This document shows, piece after piece, positions 48,606 to 59,630 of a DNA stretch of 64,000 bases. The notes below the pieces were generated by a model, which was not told where the DNA came from, did not search any database, and saw nothing but the letters and a program-made list of their open reading frames with translations. The position numbers were made by a program, and so were the translations under genes. This stretch comes from Steinernema hermaphroditum (lineage: Eukaryota > Nematoda > Chromadorea > Rhabditida > Steinernematidae). The stretch covers positions 11,310,012-11,374,011 of the forward strand of contig CM059623.1 in NCBI GenBank assembly GCA_030435675.1, given 5' to 3'. Position 1 is the stretch's first letter; the number at the start of each line of letters is the position of its first letter.

Positions 48606-49973
48606 TCAGATTTGGAAATTTTGGATAACGGCGTCGGTGAATTCCGAAGTGGAAGCGTGTCCTCCGAGATCGCGTGTTTTCACCTTCCCATCCTTGATAA
48701 CCTTCTCCACGGACTCTCGGAGTCCGCGACCGTACTCATGGAGATGCAAGTGATTAAGCATGCTGGCAGCAGAGAGGATCATAGCAGTAGGGTTCGCGAT
48801 TTGCCTAAATGAAAATTATAGCACATTTCTAAAAAGCTATAAAAACCTACCGTCCGGCAGCCTCCTGATAAGAGTGTCGTGACCCGGGCTCGAAGATGGC
48901 GTAGTTGTAACCGATCGATTGACCAGAAACGACACCAGCACCTCCAATCAAACCGGCGGCGAGGTTATCAATGATGTTACCGTAAAGGTTAGGCATGACC
49001 ATCACGTCAAATTGCTCAGGGCGGGACACTAGCTGCATACAGGTGTTGTCAACAATCATTGACTCGAATTCAATGTCTGGGTACAGCTTCGCCATTTCTT
49101 GGCACACTTTGAGGAAGAGACCGTCTCCCAGCTTAATGATATTCGCCTTGTGCACAGCAGTTACCTACCAAAACAGTTCGTGTCAGAACTAACTTTATTG
49201 GACAGTACTTACCTTTCTGCGATTGTGGTTCGCGGCATATTCGAAGGCAAACTTCGCGATACGTTCGATCTTGGCACGGGTGGATATCTTTAGACATTCA
49301 ATAACCCCGGGAACTGTTTCGTGCTCCAAGTTCGAGTACTCTCCCTCCGTCTGCTCACGCACAATTACAAAATCGAGTGACTTGCCGTGGCGAGTCTTGA
49401 TTCCGTCGAAGCTCTAGAAAAAAAAAACATATGAGAAGATCAGTCACGTCACATCCCACAGCACACCTTGATGTGAACAACATTGGCGAACAGATCTAGT
49501 CGACGCTTTAGCTGCATGTTCATGCCGTGTAGCTCGCCAATGTGCGTGCCGTGGCCTCTCCAAGCCTCCTGGATAACACCCTTTAGAGCGACGTGATCAT
49601 TGCGTGTGATGGACTCGATAGCGTCCTGGATCGTTGCTGAACGGGTATGCTGCACCTCGGAGAGGAAGACCTCTTCGAACTCGATGGGAATGTCAGTGTT
49701 CTTGACGATATCTTGCACCGAGTGGAATAGTTCCGGTCCGACACCGTCACCGGGGATTACCGTTACCTAAACGGAATACCGAATTTTGGAGAACGTCAAG
49801 CCGAGCTTACCTTACGCTTTTGGGTGGCATCGCGCAGAGGAGACGCCTAAATCAAAGGATCATGAAAGATGCCTCTAAAGGCAGTTACTTACGGCAGAAA
49901 CCGTCATTCCACGTGCGGCTTGCTTGCAAGAAACAACCCGTGCGAATGACGATACAATCCGATTCCCGATCAT
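48606..49973 (-). CDS. idhb-1: NAD-dependent isocitrate dehydrogenase, beta subunit, mitochondrial (376 aa)
   Basis: Six exons: 49,893-49,973; 49,811-49,846; 49,467-49,766; 49,213-49,413; 48,851-49,164; 48,606-48,804. They total 1,131 nt, 377 codons with stop, normal length for the family. The first exon encodes a mitochondrial presequence ([20 protein letters not shown]). Family motifs are [65 protein letters not shown] and [18 protein letters not shown]. The end, with [10 protein letters not shown] and [15 protein letters not shown], fits the beta (IDH3B) subunit better than alpha or gamma. Role: regulatory subunit of the TCA-cycle enzyme that oxidises isocitrate to 2-oxoglutarate with NAD+. 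The ATG lies 5 nt after a TTTCAG acceptor, consistent with spliced-leader trans-splicing. The worm symbol is assigned by family resemblance. A broken copy lies across the palindrome turn. Confidence 0.93.
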
Positions 49974-49977
49974 GATA

Positions 49978-49984
49978 CCTGAAA
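49978..49984 (-). promoter_or_regulatory. Probable trans-splice acceptor of the IDH gene
   Basis: TTTCAG followed by GTATCATG places a strong nematode splice acceptor 5 nt before the start codon. It could instead end a 5-prime UTR intron; spliced-leader reads would tell them apart. Confidence 0.55.
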
Positions 49985-50323
49985 CGAGATCTGGACTCAG
50001 CATCTGGTGCTCCAATTGATCCTACAAGCGAAAGGAGAGTTGGGCCATACAAAAACGCGGATCTCGAATTCGACTCGAATGGAAAGCAACACAATCGACT
50101 CTGCCAGCACGATCAAACGGACTAAAAAGAAACGACAGCACCCTCGCGAAGCGTCCATCGCACCCTGAAATTGGCGCTCCAGGGCAATCGTGGCAGGACC
50201 CAAAATTTCTGATCAGTTCTTTAGCTCTATACATAAGGATCATCGGCAAACTTGCGTGCGTTTTCGTTTTTCTCCGCACCTAGCCCCATGCATCATCAAA
50301 ATGTGGCAGAATTACAAAGAAAA

Positions 50324-50724
50324 GACGAAAAAGCTTTATTCACCATGCAACTTTAGCATTTTGTCCTTCTACAAATGTCGTTGGCTTTTTTCAGTTATTT
50401 TCCTTCTCATGTCCCTTCCCTAAGCTATCTACACAAAGTTCCCTGATCAACGACACGGTTTATGCAAATTCTGCAGTGTTTATAGAATTTTTCCGCGATT
50501 GTACCGCGCAGTTGACACAGCAAGCTCATCGTGACGGGACCCACGACGGACGCTGCTGTCACGTTCTTTGCCGCTTAATTCTTAAATCTGCATAGACCGT
50601 GGTGTTCCACTAACGAACCGTATCTAGGCACCTTTGCGGAGAAGTGTGCAAAAGAAAATGTACGGTATCTGTTTAAGAAAAAAATTTTTGCTACGGAAAG
50701 CCAGAAGGTCTATCTTCAGTTCAT
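50324..50724. other. Unpaired loop at the centre of the inverted duplication
   Basis: The mirror match stops at AATTACAAAGAAA on the left and resumes at TTTCTTTGTTATTCTGCC on the right; about 400 bp between them is single copy in the window. I see no gene or repeat in it. Confidence 0.75.
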
Positions 50725-50925
50725 GTTTCTTTGTTATTCTGCCATATTTTGATGATGTATGGGGCTAGGTGGGGAAAAAAACGAAAACGCACGCAAGTTT
50801 GCCGATGATCCTTATGTATAGAGCTAAAGAACTGATCAGAAATTTTGGGTCCTGCCACGATTGCCCTGGAGCGCCAATTTCAGGGTGCGATGGACGCTTC
50901 GCGAGGGTGCTGTCGTTTCTTTTTA

Positions 50926-51509
50926 GTTCGCAGAAAGGTAGAATACTTTGTCCCTAAAGTTTAGTTCTGACACAGGCGCACGGGGATTAGGTAGCTGCTA
51001 TTGCTGGAGCAGATATCATTAATGTCTGTTCCTGGGAGTGTGCCCAGAAAAGGCGAAATATACCCAGAATTTAAGAGTGTGATTGTTGATTGGGGCTGTA
51101 GCTGCTGGTGTGCTGATCACATTTTTTTTGATTGGCTAGGCATTGTGGCATCATTGACAACTTATAACGCCGGTTTGATTGGAGGTGCTGAATGATCGTT
51201 TCTAGTCAATAATAGTTAAGGGTTCGCATTATGTGCTTTGTGGACTTATCAGGACGCTTATGACCCAACGGTAGGTTTTTATAACTTTTTAGAAATGTGC
51301 TGTAATTTTCGTTTAGGCAAATCGCGAACCTTTTTTTCCTCCTCCGCGTCTGCTGCCAGCATGCTTAATCACGTGGGTCTACATGGGTAAGATCGCGGAC
51401 TCCAAGAGTCTTTAAAGAGGGGGGTGGGAAGGTGGAAGCACGCGATCTCGGAGGACGCGGGGGTTTAAAGGAAGTCACCGACACCGTTGTGGAAAATTTT
51501 CAAATCAAA
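50926..51509 (+). pseudogene. Corrupted, truncated copy of the IDH beta gene
   Basis: It starts at CGCAGAAAGGTA, the end of the fourth IDH exon, and runs to the last codons (TTTTCAAATC). The first three exons and almost all of the fourth are absent. Short islands match well, such as GGTTTGATTGGAGGTGCTG and TGCTGCCAGCATGCTTAATC, while the stretches between are rewritten and frames are broken. It cannot encode the enzyme. Because the damage is clustered and G-rich it may be a sequence artefact and not a true pseudogene. Confidence 0.8.
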
Positions 51510-51902
51510 ATCCGGAGACGCTTTTTATTCATGTATTTACCTATTCGTTTTTTTTTCCTGTTGCCACCTTGGATCGAAATCATTTTTTTTTTTTTTTTTT
51601 TTTTATCAGTGAGCACAGACCATGCTTTCGGCAAAAACAACTTTGCGGTTCTTTTTTTAGTTCCAGTAGGTTTCGGGAGTATTGTAGAGCTTCAAGTAAA
51701 ACATACATAACCTCGTAATGCCACGAGTGTGCGATGGGGGGGGCTGTTTGGCCAAAGCCGCGTTATGTCTAAAGTTGTTTGCAGAAATTGTCTCCGATGG
51801 TAAAGAGAGTGCGGGGGGCGCGGGCAGAGGCCGTTCCCGGGGCATGTGGGGGCGATGAGTATAAATGAACCCCGGCCGACCGCAGTATCGTCGGTTTCTG
51901 TG

Positions 51903-53780
51903 ATGGAAGGGGACATGTTTGGTTGGCTAATGTTGCTGCTCGCCGGAAAACTGCTCAACTATGGGGGGGGGGGTGGGAGAGTGGGGTCCCGTGGTTTTGA
52001 GAGCTATGACAAGGGGGCGGGTTGAGGTGTGGACCGTGACTATGAAAAGTCAGTTTTTAGCCCCAATCTTCCCGATTTTATTCTTACGTTTATAGTGGGG
52101 GGGTGTGCGAATAAGCAACGGGGGCAGGCTCTGCTGTACCGTGACCTGGCTCTAGCTGGGTTTTTAAGTGTGTTTATGGACCTTAAGTGGAGAACAAAGT
52201 TGATGTGGGCTGCCGATACTGCAGCGAAAATTAGGGGGAGGAGCTCCATCCTCGATTGGCGGGGAGATCTTGACAGACTGAAGGAAAATTATGGGGGGGG
52301 AGTTTTATAGTGACGAGCAAGTTCAATTTTTTCTACCCATGATGAGTATAGGCTTATCATCTTGCGCTTGGTGGACTTGGGGGTAGTGTGCGCTACACTG
52401 GGGCTCGCCTGACACCCGTTAATGGACAGCTTCGTAAGCAACGGTACGATATTTTAATTTCCGTCACCATGATAATCTGGCATAGAGTGTTAAGTTTTCA
52501 TGGAATTTCCATCCAGGGGTGAAGTGGAAATTGATGGGATGGTATAAAATGGAGCGGAAGGGGGGGATGGTACAGTATGTGGGGGTGAAGCGAAAATCTT
52601 TCAATCCTGACGGAAAGGAATTCAGAGTTGGCTAATGGCAAATGCGCTGTTCGCTGGGAAATTGACAAGTGAAGACTGGTTAATACAATTGAAGGATGGT
52701 GGATGGGTGCGGGGCTACGTAGGGCAAATGATTAATCAGTCAACGATTAGTTAGCACCCGTTACGAGCAATTGATCCGTTAAGGCATTTACAGATTATTT
52801 TTTTTTTTAAGATATTCCCCAATTTTTGCCGTTAGCCAATGGGGGCCGGAAGGGGGGGGCCGAATCGATATATACAGTACCTAAATCAAGTTTACGAGCA
52901 GGCGTAGTATTGTTAGCCTCAACTAGTATGTTTCGGGGGGGGGCATAAGATACTAAATCTAACTCATTTAGCCCAAATGACAACCATCGGGGTCAAAACA
53001 ATATATGATCGCTTGGAAAGGGTAGCCTGCAGAGATTCATATGGAAGACGAGCAAATTGCTAATTTTTATCTCATCCTTCGGGCATCGGCGCAATGCGAA
53101 ACGCGGCTGGGCAAACTGGCGCAGTCACACTTCACCAACCGTGTTGTATTCGAGTTGAGCAATTGAGGAGAACTGCGGGAATCGCACGAAATGTTAATGG
53201 TGCCTGTTTCTTTTTTTTTTTTTTTTTAGTTTCATGTTTGAAGCCTCTTGCCCCATTACATGTTTAAGCGCGGGGCACGAAGAGGGATAGAAGCCCTCTT
53301 CCAACGAGTGCAACGACTCCCCCAACGGTTGGCTACAACGACTACGAAAACGACTACGGTGCAACGACTACAACGACCAACGGAACCCAAGACTAACAAG
53401 TTCCCCAAGGACGGGGGAGAGGGGGGCGGGGCTGGGTTTGGACGACAACCGCCTTACCACCACCCCTACGACAACAACTACAGGGACGACGACAACCACT
53501 GCGAAATGCGGGGGGGGAGAGCAGACGTTACGTTCGGCTTTGAAGTAGTTGAATCGGATGTTCATGCTTGGAATAATTTGGATGGGGTGCCCCAAGAGCA
53601 ACCAACCGCGGGCCCTTCCGTCTAGCCATCTAAAAAAAAAATACTCACGATCCCGATCAAGTGCCGTTGATGCTGCCGTGCAAAGCAAAGCCGGAAGCCA
53701 GTGAAAGTGAAGTTGGCGGTGTCTACTCAATTCAACGTGATTTTATCAGGATCACTGCTTATTGCTGGATTTGTTTTTAA
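51903..53780 (+). pseudogene. Corrupted copy of gene B
   Basis: The order of gene B is kept: TATAAAT promoter, ATG at 51,903, exon 2 pieces (WAADTAAKIRGRSSILDW), the RYDILISVTMI segment, and Thr-stalk codons near 53,330-53,480. It is interrupted by long G-runs (for example 51,962-51,974), T-runs (52,798-52,808; 53,211-53,228) and frame breaks, and the stop is displaced. No continuous product is possible. The same artefact caution applies. Confidence 0.8.
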
Positions 53781-54310
53781 GAGAGATGTGCATAAAGGGA
53801 TGTGGTTGAGCATAAAGATCATCTATTTACGATTCAATTTTTGCGATTTTTTTTTTCGCATAAATGGCCGGGTGTCTTTTTTATTTGGGCTGAAGCGTGA
53901 GTGGTTCCTTGTCGGGGTGGGAGTTGACACTTCGGCGGTAGCCAGTTGTTCCATCGTTCCGAGTCTCGGCGCGGCTAGTCGACGAAAGAGTACGGTGGAA
54001 AGTACGGTAAATAGCAGATGAGAGTCATCTTGCTTTAGTTCGAGCATAGTAGTCGCTATTTTTGAGGCGTTAGTGTGTATGGTCGCCTTAAATTTCCCAC
54101 CCTGCCCACCCATATACATGGTGGACCATGAAGGCCGATTTTTCACCCCTATACAGGGTGGACCAGGTGAGTTGCAACATTTTTTGATTCACTGATTTCA
54201 GTGGATTTGCGAGAGTTTGAGTAACTTTCATTATTCTGATTCGTACTCGGCTGGAGTTCGCGTGTTTTCTTTCTACCTTTTCTGACCTTGTTATGAATTC
54301 CGACGTTGGT

Positions 54311-54436
54311 GGAGAAAATATCCCTGCGAGAAAATATCCCGGGAGAAAATATCCCTCCGCAGAAAATATCCCGCGAGAAAATATCCCGCGAGGAAAATAT
54401 CCCTGCGAGAAACTCTGTCGCGAGAAAATATCCCCA
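54311..54436. repeat. Mirror of the 15-bp tandem array
   Basis: GAGAAAATATCCCTGC units in reverse complement to 45,696-45,818, with small differences in unit spacing. Confidence 0.8.
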
Positions 54437-55744
54437 GCTATGGCAATAGTCCTCTGTTCTTCGAGTCCCAACGAGGCCAGTTGATCTTCTGTTTCATCAG
54501 CAAATGGCACGACAAATAAGCTTTTCTCCTTCAAGTTGGGCACTGCGCCCTTTATAGTTCGAAAGTGGGGGACTCTCTGGAATGGGTATAGGGGCGAGGA
54601 GACAATAAGGTTCTTTAGCATCATTCCTCCTGCTGAATCCGTCGCTAAGCTCTCATCTAGGAAATATGGATCATCAAGAATCCGCTTACTGATTTAATGC
54701 GAGCCCCAGTGGGCGAGCCCTGTAGTCTCTTGACGGCTGTGATACTATACTAATACTACAGACGGCCTAAATTCCTGGTTATGGGCTCTGTATTCATTTT
54801 GCATACGGTCTATCCCAATTTTCGACTTCGCTTTTTTCAGCCTAATCCTGCTCCGTTGGGTAACTTAGGATGACGTTTGGCAATAGTGTGTCGAGTGGCT
54901 ACAACAGAAGAAAAGAAAAGCAAGAAGAGATGAGCATGACTTGTTGCCCTAGCTGGGATGGTTTATCACATAATCCTCCAAGTTGACCCTGTGCTTCTTG
55001 TGCGATTTCGTTTCTATCAAAATTTGTTTCGGGTTCTTTCTTGAGCAGATTCTCTGCCACTGATAACCGAAAAGGCAGCAGCGCCCAGGAAACAGCACGC
55101 GGAGGTGCTGCTCATATTTATGCAAAATATGCGAAACGAATACGCGCTAGCTTCGCTCGCCCGCAACGTTAAATATCTAGGCATCGTCCTAAGCCAGAGC
55201 CTAAGCCTGCCGGGGTTTGCCAAAGCCATCACGACTACAAGCCTGTAGGCAAACGCTGGCTTGGCTGATGCTCAGGTTACACTTATAGCTGGGCCTCTTC
55301 TTGTCCCTGGGTATTTTTTTCTCGCAGGGTCTTTTTTCTCGTACGACCATTCACAGGCACACTGGCTTTTTAAAAACTTTATTTTGAGGACTAGTAAAAT
55401 AAGTTTCCCTGTGCTAGTTCACTTTATCGGGGACCACAAACCATGCTCTGAGCAAAAACAACTTTGCAGTTCTTTTTCAGTTTCAGTAGGTTTCGGAAAT
55501 ATTGAAGAGCTTCGAGGCAAAACTTATATAATTTGAGACATTCGGATTACTTGTAATTCCGCGTTTTTCGCGAATTTCAACCGCTTTTTCCATTTTTTAC
55601 GCGCTGGTGTGATTCATTTGTTTTGCAGAAACTGTCTCCGATGGTGCAGAGACTGTCTACAACACCTACAGAGGCCGTTCCAGACACATGTCGCGGCGAT
55701 GGGCATAAATAGACCAGCCGACCGCATTGTCGTCAGTTTCTGTG

Positions 55745-57582
55745 ATGGAGGCTCGCGTGTTTGGTTGGCTGTGGTTGCTGCTCGCCGGAGCTTTGCTCTG
55801 CTATGGAAGTCCGGATAGGAGAATCGAGATCCGTGGACAGGTGAGCTATGACGAGAAAACGGATGCAATTCAGACCGTGACTATGAAAAGTCAGTTTCAG
55901 TTTAATCTTCGCCATTTTATTCTTACGTTTTAGTGGACCGATGCCTGGAATACAACTTCAGGAAGAACTTCTACTACGCCGTGACCTCAGCGGGGTTTGT
56001 GCGTGTGCTCATGGACCAGGCGATGAGAACTCAGGAGAGGTGGAATTTTCTCAAAGAAAATTACATATATATTGAAGATTGGGAAGAAGATCTTGAGGGC
56101 TATTTGAAAAGGAATATGGACAAAAAGTGTTATAATAACGACAAGTTCAAAGTGTTCTACTATGATGAGAATAGGCTGATCTTTTTGCGCTTTGGTGAAC
56201 ACAATTCGTATGTGCGCTTCTGGATTACCGAGAACTTGAATTACAAATACGATATTCAGTAAGTCGTACGCTGCTTTAATTTCTGTCACCATGTTGATCT
56301 TGCAAAAATGTAGGCTGAGCTGTTTCCGCGCGCTGACGACTGGATATTTATGGGATACGCGAATCTAAATGGAGAGGAAGGATCTAATTATATCTGTGAT
56401 CCTGAATCGGCATCTTACAATTCTGACAACCATGAATTCGAGTTTTCTAATGGCAAATATAGTGTGCACTTAACGAAAATGACAAGTGAAGACAGTTGTA
56501 CAGAACCAGGCTTAGTGAGTGAGATTTTACGTAGGGCAAATGATTAATCAGTCAACGAATATTTAGCGTCCATTTCAACAAGTCGATCCGATGAGACAAG
56601 TAAAGGAGGTAAGTTCAGATTAAGCAACGACATTCTTAACTTTTGTCGTTTCAGCCTATAACAATGGCTGGTGCACACAAATTCCCCTTATCGACATATA
56701 CAGTACCTGAATCAAGTTTACAACAGGCATAGTATTGTCAGCCTCAACTAGTATGTTTCCGCGCTGCCACATCTGTTGCGGAATTTAACTCATTTAGCCC
56801 AAATGTCATAATCAGAGATCAAAAGAGTATGCCGCCGTCCTTGTCAAGGATAACCCGTAAGTTCATATAAATGAATAACGAACTACCGATTTTCTCCTCA
56901 TCCTTCAGGCAGCAACGTATGCGTGACGCGGTTGGCCAAACTGATACAGTCATATTCCGCCAACCATGTTATATTCGAGTTAACAGACAAGATTTGAGGG
57001 AATCACACGAAATGTTGATAGTGCCTTATAAGAAGGAATATAAATTGTAAGTTTCATGTTTGCAATCTCCTGCCTACTTCACATGTTTAAGCGCTGTTCC
57101 TAAGGATGAGGTACCCCTTATTCCAACGAGTACAACGACTACGACGACGACTACGACGACAACGACGACAACTACGACGACTACGACGACAACGACACCT
57201 AAGACGACAAGACACAAGGACGGGAAGACTTTGCCCCCTACGACAACAACAACAACAAATAACCACCACCACCACCACGACAACAACTACAACGACGACA
57301 ACAACCACTCCGAAGCCAACGACAACAAAATACGTCACCTACGGCTTTTTCGAATATGAAGCAACCGTTCGCACTGGGAATAATATTTCGGATGTCGTGG
57401 ATACGGAGCAAGAAAACGTGGACAAAATCAATCTCTCTGATCAGTACTACGACGATCAAGATGCCGTTGATGTTGCCGTGCAAAGCAAAGCCCAGAAGCC
57501 AGTGAAAGTGAAGTTGGCGGTGTCTACTCAATTCAACGTGATTTTATCCGTATTACTGGCTATTGCTGGATTTGCCTTTTAA
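55745..57582 (+). pseudogene. Near-identical but frame-broken copy of gene A
   Basis: Promoter (CATAAATA) and exon 1 match gene A. Exon 2 has a Pro-to-Leu change (DRCLEY) and a Cys-to-Ser change (VTSAGF) at one of the six conserved cysteines. The intron 2 acceptor CAGGAATGTATTTGAG is replaced by CAAAAATGTAGGCTGAG, losing the AG and adding a stop. Exon 5 has one extra C (TTCCCCTTATC). The Thr stalk is broken at 57,255-57,265 (ACAAATAACC). The tail, from DQYYDDQDAVD to FNVIL, is intact. As read, it cannot give the full protein; single-base indels may be sequencing errors. Confidence 0.8.
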
Positions 57583-58273
57583 GAGCAGAGTTGCATAAAG
57601 GGATGAGGTTGTGTATGAAGACCACATTTACATTTAATTTTACCGTACGTAGTCTAGTGTCGAAAATCGTTGATGCCTTTGATCTGACTAAAGTCATTGC
57701 TTTTGTGGGTAGGGTTGTCAAGTACTTAAAAATCCTTACATTATTGAATCATATTGTTGAATCGTTTTATGTTAAATCGAATATTATTTGAATTTTTTAG
57801 AGTCCTATTTCAGGCCTTCTTAAAGGTACGGGTAGGTCTAAAACGTGGCTGTGGCAGTCATCGTGGCAGATGTCGTGGGAGAAGGGTGGAAAACGTGGGA
57901 GAGGCATCGAAACAAAGGTTAGCCATGAGAAAATGTGGCTGGCAATGAGAAATGGGGCTAGCCATGGGGAAAGTGGAACTTGTCATGGGGAGTGTAGTAT
58001 AGCAAGCCATGAGAAAACGTGGGAAGGCGTGGGAAAACGTGGGAAGGCATGGGAAAACGTGGGAGAGGCATCGAAACAAAGTTGAAAACACCTCAACAAC
58101 CGCAAGGAGAAAGCAGTTGATGTTGTTTCATCATTTTTTGTTGGTTTTGCTAACTCTTGAGGAACAAAACGTCTTCGTCTTTTATCGAACCAGCTACAAA
58201 GCATTTGTTTCGACTTATTTCACTTGCTCGCGTTATTTCTAGCGCGCTGAAAAAGATCTTCGCCATGAATTTG

Positions 58274-59262
58274 GCAATTTCGAGGGTTAGTTTCACATCA
58301 GAAACGTTCCATATTCCTTTTCATCGGATGTTATAGTCGATTTCAAAAACTTGTACCCTTTTCATCGTCCGGTCCTGGCACGCCATTTTTGCACGTTCGC
58401 GGCGTGTGGTCGCGTCATTCATAAGGCGAAATAATTGAATTTACGGAATCGTCAGTAGTCTTCGTCGTTTTTCTCCATGGTTTCAGGCGTTTCTCGGAAA
58501 AGCGCAGAAGCGTATTCCTTTTTCCTTAGTCAATTGCGCGTCGAATGAGCGCCGATTCACGGAAAGCAGAGTTTTCGCACTTGGAAGGGTAGCATTTTAT
58601 CGAACCAGCTACAAATATTTTTCAACTTATTCTCAATTTTGTGGGGATTTTCACGTTGTAATCGGTTCGCGTGTCTTCTTTATCCTAATGACTTTCATAT
58701 TAAACAACATATCAAGTCAACAAGCATTGAAAATCAGTACTTTTCTTCGGAAGAGTCGCATCTCGCGTCGAAACAGAAGATACGCTAATCCACCTGATAT
58801 GTGGTTGTTTTTTACTTTTGGTCTTGCCGTAATGAAAGCTATTAGGGTAAGGAGAGCATGAGAAACGATTAGGACGTGATTACAACGAAACCCACAAAAT
58901 TGTACAAAAAGCTGGAAAATATTGGTAGCTGGTTCGATAAAAATGCTACCCTTCCGCGAAGAAAAACTCTACCTTCCGTAAATCGGCGCTCATTCGACAC
59001 GCAATTGACTAAGGAAAAGGACTACGCTTGGTGATTTTCCAAGAAATGCCCGAAACCATGGAGAAAAACGACGAACACTACTGACGATTCCGTAAATTCA
59101 CGATTTCGCCTTATGAATGACGCGACCACACGCCGCGAACGTGCAAAAATGGCGTGCCAGGACCGGACGATGAAAAGGGTACAAGTTTTTTGAAATCGAC
59201 TATAACATCCGATGAAAAGGAATATGGAACGTTTCTGATGTGAAACTAACCCTCGAAATTGC
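58274..59262. mobile_element. Mirror copy of the 1-kb TIR element
   Basis: It has the same GCAATTTCGAGGGTTAGTTT ends and about 430-bp inverted arms as the element at 40,884-41,869, in reverse order, with scattered small differences. No transposase frame. Confidence 0.75.
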
Positions 59263-59630
59263 TTTTGAAGATGTTTTGTCCCTTGGAAGTTAGCAAAACC
59301 GGCAGAAAATGTAACTCGCTATCACTCACTACTATGTCCATATAGTGACTCCACGAGTGCACTTGCACTTTAATGACACACAGGCCAAATGTGGAAAAAT
59401 TACCTTTGGATCCACAAAAAACTTTGACTACCCGAGACCGCATCTTTTTTCAAGTTAATCTCCACAGCGGCTTTCCACCTTGAGCTGAGAGATTCTTGTT
59501 TTCATGGCATGGCATCGACCAGCGCCCACTTTGCGCCCAAAATGAATTCGGCTTCAACCAGAGGTGTAGGTTTAGATGTCCGATAATCTGGAAAACCACC
59601 ATTTAGAATTTATTTGCGATATCAAACATA

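Larger units (their letters stand above)
36079..50323 (+). repeat. Left arm of a giant inverted duplication
   Basis: About 14.2 kb here recurs as reverse complement in 50,725-64,000. Matching landmarks in mirror order are the TGTAGCCCTG repeat, the CA-run block at 36,460, a 52-bp hairpin, the retrotransposon, the TIR element, genes A and B, and IDH. The left arm has open reading frames for every gene, so it is the better copy. The outer limit of the duplication lies beyond the window on the right side and could extend left of 36,079 only if the partner lies past 64,000. Confidence 0.9.

Noticed and set aside
51432..51710. 92-codon frame with a hydrophobic Phe-rich stretch as a membrane protein
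   Set aside because: The Phe run comes from the T-homopolymer tract that replaces normal sequence of the mirror arm; the left arm has no such frame.
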